From Flavobacterium solisilvae (GTDB lineage Bacteria; Bacteroidota; Bacteroidia; Flavobacteriales; Flavobacteriaceae), in contig NZ_JAAMPT010000204.1 of assembly GCF_012911605.1 (NCBI RefSeq), positions 62,001 through 126,000 of the forward strand: DNA of 64,000 nucleotides, read 5' to 3'. The notes below the pieces were generated by a model. It saw only the letters and a program-made list of their open reading frames with translations, ran no database searches and was not told the DNA's origin. This document shows positions 52,944 to 61,085 of the stretch, one piece after another (within the stretch, counting starts at the first letter, position 1; every line of letters starts with the position of its first letter). The position numbers and the translations under genes are program-made.

Positions 52944-55745
52944 ATGAAAAGTACGGAAATTGCTACACTCGAACCTAAAAAAAACATCTTAATAAAAGGC
53001 GCACAAATTCATAATCTAAAGAATTTGGATGTCGTTATTCCTAGAAACCAATTAGTCGTTATCACAGGATTATCAGGTTCAGGAAAATCGAGTTTAGCTT
53101 TTGATACTTTATATGCCGAAGGTCAACGTCGTTATGTAGAAAGTTTATCTTCTTATGCGCGACAATTTTTGGGCAGATTAGACAAACCAAAAGTTGAATA
53201 TATCAAAGGAATTGCACCAGCAATAGCGATTGAACAAAAAGTAAATACAACCAATGCGCGTTCAACTGTTGGAACTTCTACCGAAATTTATGATTATTTA
53301 AAATTACTTTTTGCCCGAATTGGAAAAACAATTTCGCCTGTTTCTGGCAAAGAAGTTAAAAAAGATACCGTTTCTGATGTTATAAACGAAGTTAAAACCT
53401 TTGAAAAAGAAAGTAAATGGTTGCTTCTTGCTCCTATTCATCTGGAAGAAGGACGAAAACTAGAAGACAAACTAAAAGTGTTGCTTCAGCAAGGTTTTGC
53501 TCGTATTTTGGTTGAAAATGAAATGGTTCGTTTAGACCAAATTGACGAACATTCGTTAGACAATAAAGATATTTTGCTAATTATCGATAGAATTGTAGTA
53601 AATCCTGAAACTTCGGGCGAAGAAGAATTCTATAATCGATTGGCAGATGCCGTTCAAACCGCTTTTTTTGAAGGCAAAGGCGTTTGCTATTTACAAGAAC
53701 TTGAAACCAAAAAACGATTGGAATTCAGTTCAAATTTTGAATTGGACGGAATGACCTTTCTAGAACCAAATATTCATCTTTTTAGCTTCAATAATCCTTA
53801 TGGTGCATGTCCAACCTGCGAAGGTTATGGAAACATCATCGGGATTGACACCGAATTAGTCGTTCCAAATACAGCACTTTCGGTTTTTGAAAACGCTATT
53901 TTTCCTTGGCGTGGCGAAAGCATGAGTTGGTATCGCGATCAATTGGTTAACAATGCTTATAAATTTGATTTCCCTATTCACAAACCTTATTTTCAACTAT
54001 CGGATGAACAAAAAGAACTGATTTGGAAAGGAAATAAATTCTTTACTGGATTGAATGATTTTTTTGCCGAACTCGAAGAAAAAAATTATAAAATTCAAAA
54101 TCGTGTGATGCTTTCGCGTTATCGAGGCAAAACAAAATGTACTACTTGTAAAGGAAAACGCCTTCGATTGGAAGCTAATTACATTCAAGTTGGCGGAAAA
54201 ACCATTTCCGAATTGGTTGATTTACCAATTAAGCGATTAATTCCGTTTTTTAATGATTTAAAATTATCCGAATATGATTTTAAAGTCGCCAAACGTTTGC
54301 TTATCGAAATCAATAATCGATTGGCTTTCTTGAGCGATGTTGGTTTGGATTATTTGACCTTAAACCGAAATTCGGCTTCGCTTTCTGGTGGTGAATCACA
54401 GCGAATTAACTTAGCCACTTCGCTTGGAAGTAGTTTAGTTGGTTCAATGTATATTTTGGACGAACCAAGTATTGGTTTACATCCAAAAGACACCGAAAAA
54501 TTAATCACAGTTTTGAAAAATCTTCGTGATTTAGGAAATACCGTTATTGTGGTGGAACACGACGAAGATATTATGAAAGCTGCGGACAGAATTATCGATA
54601 TTGGTCCAGAAGCTGGAACGCACGGCGGAAATCTAGTTGCCGAAGGAACATTTGAAGAAATTTTGAAAGCCAATTCGCTTACCGCAAAATATCTGAATGG
54701 CGAAATGGAAATTGCTGTGCCAAAAACACGCAGAAAGTCAAAAAACGCCATCGAAATTATCGGCGCAAGAGAAAACAATCTCCAAAACGTTGACGTTTCG
54801 TTTCCTTTGGAAAGTTTGACCGTAATTACAGGTGTTTCAGGTAGTGGAAAAAGTACGTTGGTTAAAAAAATTCTTTTTCCGGCAATGCAAAAGAAACTAG
54901 AAGGCATTGGTGACAAAGCTGGACAATTCTCTGAAATTAAAGGAAGTTTTTCGCATATAAAACACATCGAATATGTAGATCAAAACCCAATTGGAAGAAG
55001 TTCGCGTTCTAATCCGGTTACCTATATTAAAGCGTATGACGACATCCGAGATTTGTATGCCAAAGAAAAATTATCCAAAATTAGAGGTTATTTACCGAAA
55101 CACTTTTCATTTAATGTTGATGGCGGACGATGTGAAACCTGCAAAGGCGATGGAACAATTAATGTAGAAATGATTTTCATGGCAGATGTTGAATTGCCAT
55201 GTGAAACTTGTGGCGGAAAACGTTTCAAGAAAGAAATCCTCGAAGTAACTTTTGAAGGCAAAAACATCGATGATATATTAACGATGACTATTGATGATGC
55301 TATTTCGTTTTTCAGCGCTCATAAACAAACCAAAATCATTCAAAAATTGCAACCATTGCAAGATGTTGGTTTAGGTTATGTTCAATTAGGACAATCATCA
55401 TCTACGCTTTCTGGTGGCGAAGCACAACGTATTAAATTGGCTTCGTTCTTAGTAAAAGGAGCTACAAAAGACAAAGCATTATTTGTTTTTGACGAACCAA
55501 CGACTGGTTTGCATTTTCATGACATCAAAAAACTATTAACTTCTTTTGACGCTTTGATAGAAAAAGGACATTCGATTATTGTGATTGAGCATAATTTAGA
55601 TTTAATCAAATGTGCCGATTGGATTATTGATTTAGGTCCAGAAGGTGGCGAAAACGGCGGACAACTTCTCGCGGTTGGAACTCCAGAAGAAATCGTGAAA
55701 AACAAAAAATCGATTACGGGAATGTATCTTAAGGAGAAAATATAA
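52944..55745 (+). CDS. uvrA: excinuclease ABC subunit A
   Basis: From ATG 52944 the protein has 933 residues. The two ABC ATPase halves have Walker A GLSGSGKSSLAFDT and [13 protein letters not shown], signatures LSGGESQRINLA and LSGGEAQRIKLA, and Walker B YILDEPSIGLHPKD and VFDEPTTGLHFHD. Zinc modules CPTCEGYG, CTTCKGKR and CETCKGDG...CETCGGKR are all present. UvrA finds bulky DNA damage and loads UvrB. The protein has normal length and a terminator follows. Confidence 0.97.
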   Translation: MKSTEIATLEPKKNILIKGAQIHNLKNLDVVIPRNQLVVITGLSGSGKSSLAFDTLYAEGQRRYVESLSSYARQFLGRLDKPKVEYIKGIAPAIAIEQKVNTTNARSTVGTSTEIYDYLKLLFARIGKTISPVSGKEVKKDTVSDVINEVKTFEKESKWLLLAPIHLEEGRKLEDKLKVLLQQGFARILVENEMVRLDQIDEHSLDNKDILLIIDRIVVNPETSGEEEFYNRLADAVQTAFFEGKGVCYLQELETKKRLEFSSNFELDGMTFLEPNIHLFSFNNPYGACPTCEGYGNIIGIDTELVVPNTALSVFENAIFPWRGESMSWYRDQLVNNAYKFDFPIHKPYFQLSDEQKELIWKGNKFFTGLNDFFAELEEKNYKIQNRVMLSRYRGKTKCTTCKGKRLRLEANYIQVGGKTISELVDLPIKRLIPFFNDLKLSEYDFKVAKRLLIEINNRLAFLSDVGLDYLTLNRNSASLSGGESQRINLATSLGSSLVGSMYILDEPSIGLHPKDTEKLITVLKNLRDLGNTVIVVEHDEDIMKAADRIIDIGPEAGTHGGNLVAEGTFEEILKANSLTAKYLNGEMEIAVPKTRRKSKNAIEIIGARENNLQNVDVSFPLESLTVITGVSGSGKSTLVKKILFPAMQKKLEGIGDKAGQFSEIKGSFSHIKHIEYVDQNPIGRSSRSNPVTYIKAYDDIRDLYAKEKLSKIRGYLPKHFSFNVDGGRCETCKGDGTINVEMIFMADVELPCETCGGKRFKKEILEVTFEGKNIDDILTMTIDDAISFFSAHKQTKIIQKLQPLQDVGLGYVQLGQSSSTLSGGEAQRIKLASFLVKGATKDKALFVFDEPTTGLHFHDIKKLLTSFDALIEKGHSIIVIEHNLDLIKCADWIIDLGPEGGENGGQLLAVGTPEEIVKNKKSITGMYLKEKI

Positions 55746-55765
55746 TCGAAAAACAACTTCATACG

Positions 55766-55801
55766 AAAGCACAATTCAAAATTTTGGATTGTGCTTTTTT
55801 T
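55766..55801 (+). terminator. uvrA terminator
   Basis: AAAGCACAAT and ATTGTGCTTT pair around TCAAAATTTTGG, followed by T residues. It starts 21 bases after the stop codon. Confidence 0.85.
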
Positions 55802-55869
55802 ATTCAAATAACTGAAAATCATTTCATTAAAAACTCTTAATCAAACCTTAAGAATTTCTTTTAGTCATT

Positions 55870-55884
55870 TGGCACAGCAATTGA
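55870..55884 (+). promoter_or_regulatory. sigma-54-like promoter
   Basis: TGGCAC-AGCAA-TTGA resembles the sigma-54 consensus TGGCAC-N5-TTGC, with the GG dinucleotide in place and GA instead of GC at the -12 element. It is 83 bases before the ATG at 55968. Sigma-54 activator genes were not seen in the window. Confidence 0.35.
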
Positions 55885-55967
55885 AATAAGCTAAACAACA
55901 GAAACAATTTCTGTTCGAAGAAGCCGAAAATCGAAAGAGTAAGCAAAACGCATTAAATTGAATTATT

Positions 55968-56573
55968 ATGAAAACAATTACATTATTAGTAGCAAGCGTT
56001 TTGATGACAACAACCATTGTAAACGCAACCGAAGTAACTTTTACTTCAACCGAAAATAGAATGAGATACAATTTCGATGAGCCAATTTCATTTATAGAAC
56101 GCGGTATTGAGTTTTATGTTTTTGCCAACGGTGAATTTGATTTTAACACAAGACCAGAAGATAGCCAAGGCGACTATTTTTATAGAACAGCTGGAAAAAG
56201 AGCAACAACGGCAAGAAAACCAGTAAATGTAAATTATGGAACTCGAATTGAGCATGATAGTTTTGGTCGCGTTAGACGAATTGGTAACACGTTTATCAAC
56301 TATGACAACAACGATAGAGTAAGCCGAATTGGAACAGTTTACATGAGATACAACCGATTTGGATTAACACAAATTGGTGGAATGAAAATTAACTATAGCA
56401 ACCGTGGACAAATTGTAAGCATGTATGGTAACATAAAAGGAACCAGAAATCAAGGATTTGTTTACACCAGTTATAGCAGCAACAATGATTATGCTTCAAA
56501 CTATCCTGTAGATAACGATTATTACTACTACAGAACTGATGGTACAAAAGCAAAAATAGAAGACAAAAAATAA
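55968..56573 (+). CDS. exported Gly/Arg/Tyr-rich protein, unknown function
   Basis: The 201-residue protein starts with a signal peptide (MKTITLLVASVLMTTTIVNA). The mature part repeats short strands of the type FGRVRRIGNTFINYDNNDRVSR and YNRFGLTQIGGMKINYSNRG, and ends in a Tyr/Asn-rich segment (NDYYYYRTDGTKAK). The look is that of a conserved flavobacterial surface or periplasmic protein. No enzyme motif is seen. It has its own terminator and a possible sigma-54 promoter. Confidence 0.7.
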   Translation: MKTITLLVASVLMTTTIVNATEVTFTSTENRMRYNFDEPISFIERGIEFYVFANGEFDFNTRPEDSQGDYFYRTAGKRATTARKPVNVNYGTRIEHDSFGRVRRIGNTFINYDNNDRVSRIGTVYMRYNRFGLTQIGGMKINYSNRGQIVSMYGNIKGTRNQGFVYTSYSSNNDYASNYPVDNDYYYYRTDGTKAKIEDKK

Positions 56574-56621
56574 ATTGAGTTAGGTTTTTATAAATTTTGG
56601 TTGGTTAGTTTTTGATGATGA

Positions 56622-56651
56622 AATCCCGCGGAGTGAAAACGAAGCGGGATT
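56622..56651 (+). terminator. terminator at the left border of the restriction-modification island
   Basis: AATCCCGC (56622-56629) pairs with GCGGGATT (56644-56651) and is followed by a T run. It closes the transcript of the exported protein gene. Confidence 0.85.
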
Positions 56652-56732
56652 TTTTATGGTTTATTTTTATATATTTATTTTGTTTTTTAATAAATTTCTA
56701 TGTAGTTTTGAATACTATAATTAGCATTTGTT

Positions 56733-57500
56733 TTGAATAAAATATTTAACCATACCAGTGAGAAAATGAGTGAAATAGAAGATAAATCTGTTTCACTAAT
56801 GGTAACGTCTCCACCATACAATATTGACATAAACTATGGAAATAATTGGCAAGACGGAAAAATTAAAAATTCTAAAGGGAAAAAATATTCGGATAATCTA
56901 GAAGAAAACGAATATAGAAAAATGATAGAAAAAGTAATCACTGAAACCAAAAGAGTTTTGAAAGATGATGGACAAATATGGTTCAATATAAAAAATAGAT
57001 ACAATAATGATAATATGATTCCACCTTTCTGGATAATGGAATACTTTCAAGACATGTATTTAAAGAATATTATTATTTGGAATTTTGATTGGGGTGGATC
57101 AACAAATAAAAGATTCTCTTCAAGATACGAATATGTTTTCTTTTTTACTAAACACAAAAACAACTATACTTTTAATTTAGACGACGTAAAAATCCCAGCT
57201 CTAAACTACAGACCTGATAGATACAAAAGCCAACTTAAAAACCCAACAGATGTATGGAAAATATCTTTGGTTAGCGGTAATTCATTGGAAAGAACAGAAC
57301 ATCCAGCTCAATACCCTGAAGAATTAATTGAGAGAATTATTAAAGCTGGAACAAATCCAGATGATTTGGTTCTTGATCCGTTTATGGGAAGTGGAACAAC
57401 TGCTGTTGTGGCTAAAAAATTAGGCAGAAATTATGTTGGTTACGAAACCGAAGAAGATTTTATTAAAATTGCTGAAAAAAGATTGAAGAATGCAGAATAA
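56733..57500 (+). CDS. beta-class DNA methyltransferase 1 (N4-C or N6-A)
   Basis: The 255-residue protein has the catalytic motif TSPPYNI near residue 25, then the target-recognition region, and near the end motif I as VLDPFMGSGTTAVVAKKLGR with GYETEEDFI after it. Catalytic motif before the SAM motif is the beta-class order. SPPY is seen both in N4-cytosine and some N6-adenine enzymes. The start is a TTG at 56733, needed to keep the usual NKIFN start; the first ATG is at 56766. It overlaps the second methyltransferase gene by 11 bases and the two should be co-translated. Confidence 0.88.
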   Translation: MNKIFNHTSEKMSEIEDKSVSLMVTSPPYNIDINYGNNWQDGKIKNSKGKKYSDNLEENEYRKMIEKVITETKRVLKDDGQIWFNIKNRYNNDNMIPPFWIMEYFQDMYLKNIIIWNFDWGGSTNKRFSSRYEYVFFFTKHKNNYTFNLDDVKIPALNYRPDRYKSQLKNPTDVWKISLVSGNSLERTEHPAQYPEELIERIIKAGTNPDDLVLDPFMGSGTTAVVAKKLGRNYVGYETEEDFIKIAEKRLKNAE

Positions 57501-58344
57501 CAAATATTTTAATTTAGAAGATACTTTAGTAAAAAACATTGGAGATAGTTATTATACAATTGGAGATTGTATCAATACTATGAAAAATATGCCTGAAAAA
57601 AGCGTAAATACAATTGTAACTTCTCCTCCATATAATCTTGACAAAAAATATGGTAAATACGATGACAATAAACCTTTTAAAGAATGGGAAAATCTTATTG
57701 ATGAAACTGCAAAAACAGCACATAAAATATTAAAAGACAATGGTAGTTTTTTATTAAATGTTTCTCCTATTCCTGATAAAAAAACCAAAGAAATAATTCC
57801 TTTAGATGCAATAGCTTATTATATTTTTAAGAAAAACGGTTACTATTTAAGAAACAGTATTATTTGGCATTTTAATAATATGCAGAATTGCACAAACCGA
57901 TTAAGTGGTAGATGGGAATCAATCCTTTGGTTTGTTAAGGATATCAATAATTATCAATTCAATTTAAACGATATCCGAATTCCATACATTACTCAAAATG
58001 ACAAAAGATTGATCGGAGGTAGTGGCAGAAACCCAACTGACACATGGAATTTTGATTTGCCTGAAAGTGATTTTTGGTATTTTGATAGAGTTAATAACAT
58101 GACAAAAAACAAACTTGGGTTAACAGAACATCCATGTATTTATCCAACCGCTATGATTGAAAGGATTATTAAAATGACAACACAAAAAGGTGATGTTGTA
58201 TTAGATCCTTTTCTTGGAAGCGGAACTACTTTAGTTGCTACTCAAAAAACAGAAAGGATAGGCTTAGGTATTGAACTTGATGAAAGATATGAAGATATTA
58301 TTTCAAAAAGAATTAAAAATGAAAGTATTAAAGAGTTGTTTTAA
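57490..58344 (+). CDS. beta-class DNA methyltransferase 2 (N4-C or N6-A)
   Basis: The 284-residue protein has TSPPYNLDKKYGKY near residue 44, FNLNDIRIPY and GLTEHPCIYPTAMIERII, then motif I as VLDPFLGSGTTLVATQKTER. It is a paralogue of methyltransferase 1 with the same domain order, but the target region differs. Two tandem enzymes usually mean that the two strands of an asymmetric site are modified separately, as in type IIS systems. It converges with the TGT-like gene, 10 bases apart, without a visible terminator. Confidence 0.88.
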   Translation: MQNNKYFNLEDTLVKNIGDSYYTIGDCINTMKNMPEKSVNTIVTSPPYNLDKKYGKYDDNKPFKEWENLIDETAKTAHKILKDNGSFLLNVSPIPDKKTKEIIPLDAIAYYIFKKNGYYLRNSIIWHFNNMQNCTNRLSGRWESILWFVKDINNYQFNLNDIRIPYITQNDKRLIGGSGRNPTDTWNFDLPESDFWYFDRVNNMTKNKLGLTEHPCIYPTAMIERIIKMTTQKGDVVLDPFLGSGTTLVATQKTERIGLGIELDERYEDIISKRIKNESIKELF

Positions 58345-58354
58345 ATAATCAAAA

Positions 58355-59494
58355 TTATTCTGCATTATATCTAAAAACATCGAAATTGTGCATTATCAAT
58401 TTCGCTCTGTTATCATATGTTTCTTTAGAGCTATTATCCGATTGATGTTCCAAAATAGAATTAATTATCACAATCATTTCTTGATTTGAAAACAATTTTA
58501 ATTCATTCGGCGTTGCAAAATGAATTTTCAAAATTTCTTCCTTTGATTGTGGCTTAATTCTAAATTGTTTTTTATTAAGATAATCTATATAGCAAGATTG
58601 ATCTTCTTTCAATGAAGAATTACCATTTTTAGAACCGTCAATTGATCTGTTAAATGCAGTTGTGTTGTCAACCGAGAAATTTGAATGGTTACCAAGTGTT
58701 GCTTTTATTAATTTAGCTTTACTAAGTCCTCCACAACCTAAAAAATGAACTTTTTTAAAGCTTTTTAAGTTAAGGATTTTGTCAATATTTAAAATTGAAT
58801 TTACAAATTCCTCATTATTCATATCAATTAAAGCTCCAATAGCTAATTTAGTAGACTTATAATCCAATCTACTCAAATATTGGTTGATTTCATCATCTTG
58901 TAAAAACGCAGGTAATATAGTTAACAATCTACTTTCATCATCAATATTGTGATATGTAAAGTTTGCATATTTAACACATTTATCGATTAATAGTGATTTG
59001 CATTTTTTATCGTTAAATATATTTCTTATTGGATTTCCACTTTGATTTCTTACTTTGAAAGGGTTCGGGATATCAAATGTTACTGCGTTATGTATGTTAG
59101 AGTCTAATATAAATTTACAATATCTCTCTAATATTTTTTCAGAATCTATGATAGAATCAAACTTTTCGATTATTTCATTAGTTGATAAGTTTGGAAATTT
59201 TGAATCAATATAGTTAACAATTTTTGTTGTTCCAACATCCATTATTAAATTTTTAGTATTGTATAATGAATTGTCATTTGTTCTATCAACTATCCATTCC
59301 CTAGCATTATAAATTTTACTCCAATTACTTTTTTTAAGTAAACTGTTCAAACCTTTATGATTAAAAAATATATCGCCAAACTTTATCAATGTATTTTCTT
59401 TAAAATAATTTGGCATAAACTCATTCCACATTCTGTTTACACCATTCCAATCTCCAGCACCACCACCTGAACTATATACAAAATAAAAATCCAT
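58355..59494 (-). CDS. TGT/DpdA-like base-exchange enzyme in a restriction-modification operon
   Basis: A 379-residue protein with no obvious name from a glance. Several pieces match the tRNA-guanine transglycosylase barrel: LIMDVGTTK (Asp86), AVTFDIPNPF (Asp141), KLAIGALID (217-223), VHFLGCGG (249-256) and NFSVDNTTAFNRSIDG (272-287, Asp276). The spacings Asp86-Asp141 (55) and to the last Asp (135) are close to those in the Zymomonas enzyme (Asp102, Asp156, Asp280). The zinc motif CxCxxC is absent, as in DpdA-type proteins that put 7-deazaguanines into DNA. The start overlaps the nuclease stop by one base. The function is inferred from motif spacing. Confidence 0.55.
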   Translation of the reverse strand: MDFYFVYSSGGGAGDWNGVNRMWNEFMPNYFKENTLIKFGDIFFNHKGLNSLLKKSNWSKIYNAREWIVDRTNDNSLYNTKNLIMDVGTTKIVNYIDSKFPNLSTNEIIEKFDSIIDSEKILERYCKFILDSNIHNAVTFDIPNPFKVRNQSGNPIRNIFNDKKCKSLLIDKCVKYANFTYHNIDDESRLLTILPAFLQDDEINQYLSRLDYKSTKLAIGALIDMNNEEFVNSILNIDKILNLKSFKKVHFLGCGGLSKAKLIKATLGNHSNFSVDNTTAFNRSIDGSKNGNSSLKEDQSCYIDYLNKKQFRIKPQSKEEILKIHFATPNELKLFSNQEMIVIINSILEHQSDNSSKETYDNRAKLIMHNFDVFRYNAE

Positions 59495-60276
59495 TATCTT
59501 AATTCCTTTAATAGTTCACTAATTGATTTCATTTTAAGTAATGGTGGATATATTTTCCCTTTAACTTGTGTTGCTATCTTATCGCCTTCTCTTTCTTCTC
59601 TCACGTGTAATGTTCCTACATTATCCCAATATTCAAAAACTTCTTTAGAATTCATATAAAAAATTCCTTTTAAGTGTGGTGCATCAAACCACCAAATGTA
59701 AAAACATGGAATATTATCATCACTCAAATCATTTTCTATTTTTTCTCTTTGTCGTTGAAGTTTCTTACCTGTATCAAGAGTTAATGAACATTCATAATCG
59801 TATCTGGAAGTTGAGTATGGAAAAGTGTTTTTTACCATATTATTGGCACTTAAAAAAGGTGCTTCAATATATTTCAATTCATAATATGCTTTTGGTTTAT
59901 CGTCACTTCCTACAATAAAATCAGGAAATGGATAACCCTTTTTTTGAACTATAATTCCTTTGCTTTCTAAAAAGAACTGAAATGCTTTTTCATACCATTG
60001 CCCCAACTGAATATCTAAACCTTTGATAAAATTATTTCTTTTATTAAGATATTTTGGAATAACGAATCTGTAGCATTCTGTTAATCCTTTCACTCTTTCT
60101 TTCAAAATTTTAGGAGCTATTGGATTTGGCTCATCTTTTATATTAAGATACATTTCTTGAAAACACACTTCGTTAAAGTCACTAAATTCAACTTTTCTAT
60201 CAAATTTCGTTTCAATTTTTTCTTTGTTACTATTACAAAAATCAACTAGCTCTTTAAACAATCCTATATCAGTCAT
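59494..60276 (-). CDS. PD-(D/E)XK restriction endonuclease candidate
   Basis: The 260-residue protein has the motif YPFPDFIVGSDDKPKAYYEL followed by Lys-Tyr: Asp119, Glu133 and Lys135 are spaced as PD-x13-ExK, the nuclease signature. An upstream Glu97 in WYEKAFQFFLESKG may be a further metal ligand. A later WWFD and an RxREREGDK segment could touch DNA. No named restriction enzyme was recognised. It lies in an operon after the controller and the unknown protein, with one-base stop/start overlaps on both sides, which supports a role as the cutting subunit. Confidence 0.75.
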   Translation of the reverse strand: MTDIGLFKELVDFCNSNKEKIETKFDRKVEFSDFNEVCFQEMYLNIKDEPNPIAPKILKERVKGLTECYRFVIPKYLNKRNNFIKGLDIQLGQWYEKAFQFFLESKGIIVQKKGYPFPDFIVGSDDKPKAYYELKYIEAPFLSANNMVKNTFPYSTSRYDYECSLTLDTGKKLQRQREKIENDLSDDNIPCFYIWWFDAPHLKGIFYMNSKEVFEYWDNVGTLHVREEREGDKIATQVKGKIYPPLLKMKSISELLKELR

Positions 60277-60707
60277 TACAACTCTTTTTTTATTTTATTA
60301 ATAATTTCATTGAATGATACGACTTCATTGCTAATAAAATTTTTAATTGTTTGACTCTTTTTTTTTTCAAGAATAAATTCACGTATTAAGGAACCTTCAA
60401 TACTTAATAAGTTATCATTCTTATCCATGAAAACAAAAAACAAAGGTCTATCTAAACTAGAATATTGAGTTTTAATCAATTCCATCACTTGATTTTCAAA
60501 CTGATTCTTATTGGTAAAGTATCTTCCTTCGTATTCATTTTCATTATTAGTTGCAAAAACAAAATAAGAATGAATGTTTCTGGTTCTGTCCAATAGAATA
60601 TGCTTTGGTATCCATTCGGTACTAAAACATGCTTCTTCAATTTTTAGCTTATAGTTAGATTTTAGTTTGTTTAAAACTAAATCTTCTGTAGTCAAATAAT
60701 CAATCAT
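60276..60707 (-). CDS. unknown 143-residue protein of the restriction operon
   Basis: No family recognised. The protein is soluble, alpha/beta and slightly basic, with phrases WIPKHILLDRTRNIHSYFVF, NQFENQVMELIKTQYS and LFFVFMDKNDN. A single Cys is present. It overlaps the controller gene by 8 bases and the nuclease gene by one base, so its dose is tied to these. It might be a nuclease subunit or specificity factor, but nothing in its sequence proves that. Confidence 0.6.
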   Translation of the reverse strand: MIDYLTTEDLVLNKLKSNYKLKIEEACFSTEWIPKHILLDRTRNIHSYFVFATNNENEYEGRYFTNKNQFENQVMELIKTQYSSLDRPLFFVFMDKNDNLLSIEGSLIREFILEKKKSQTIKNFISNEVVSFNEIINKIKKEL

Positions 60708-60918
60708 TAAACAATTTTGCTATTTCAATATTTAAAGATTTCGCAATCTTTTCAATATTAATTAAAGTAATATTTTTTTCAGCACGTTCAATCATTCCAA
60801 TATAAGTTCTATGAACATCTGCAAGATGAGCAAGTTGCTCCTGAGAAAGTCCTCTTTCAATTCTTATCTCCCTAACTCTTTCTCCGAACTTTATTAAAAT
60901 TTTAGATTTATCCTTCAT
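60700..60918 (-). CDS. XRE-family controller (C) protein
   Basis: The 72-residue protein is a helix-turn-helix regulator: FGERVREIRIERGLSQEQLA, then VHRTYIGMIERAEKNITLINIEKIAKSLNI, the exact look of C proteins that time expression of restriction enzymes. It heads the minus-strand operon, and an inverted repeat at 60919-60980 in front of it is the probable binding site. It would delay nuclease production until methyltransferases have acted. Confidence 0.88.
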   Translation of the reverse strand: MKDKSKILIKFGERVREIRIERGLSQEQLAHLADVHRTYIGMIERAEKNITLINIEKIAKSLNIEIAKLFND

Positions 60919-60980
60919 TGCTAATTAAAGTATGCAAATTAAGAATATAAAAAAAGCCTAACAACATACTATGATTAGCA
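60919..60980 (-). promoter_or_regulatory. inverted-repeat operator for the controller protein
   Basis: TGCTAATTAAAGTATG (60919-60934) and CATACTATGATTAGCA (60965-60980) form an inverted repeat with 13 of 16 matching positions and 30 bases between. Within the gap, the minus strand has TTAATTTG, one base off TAnnTTTG. This is the layout of a C-box around its own promoter. Confidence 0.6.
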
Positions 60981-61025
60981 TTAATTACACGGAAGATCAT
61001 ATAAAAAACTAGGTGTACAAAAACC

Positions 61026-61061
61026 AAAAACCCTGTCAAATTTATATCTGACAGGGTTTTT
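61026..61061. terminator. bidirectional terminator, right border of the island
   Basis: AAAAACCCTGTCA (61026-61038) pairs with TGACAGGGTTTTT (61049-61061). It ends the sugar transporter transcript, which arrives from the right, and insulates the island promoter. Confidence 0.85.
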
Positions 61062-61085
61062 ATTTATTTGTAAAACATTAAAAAA

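Noticed and set aside
54350..54967. Minus-strand 205-codon frame across uvrA
   Set aside because: It is antisense to the ATPase core of uvrA, a typical shadow of conserved coding sequence.
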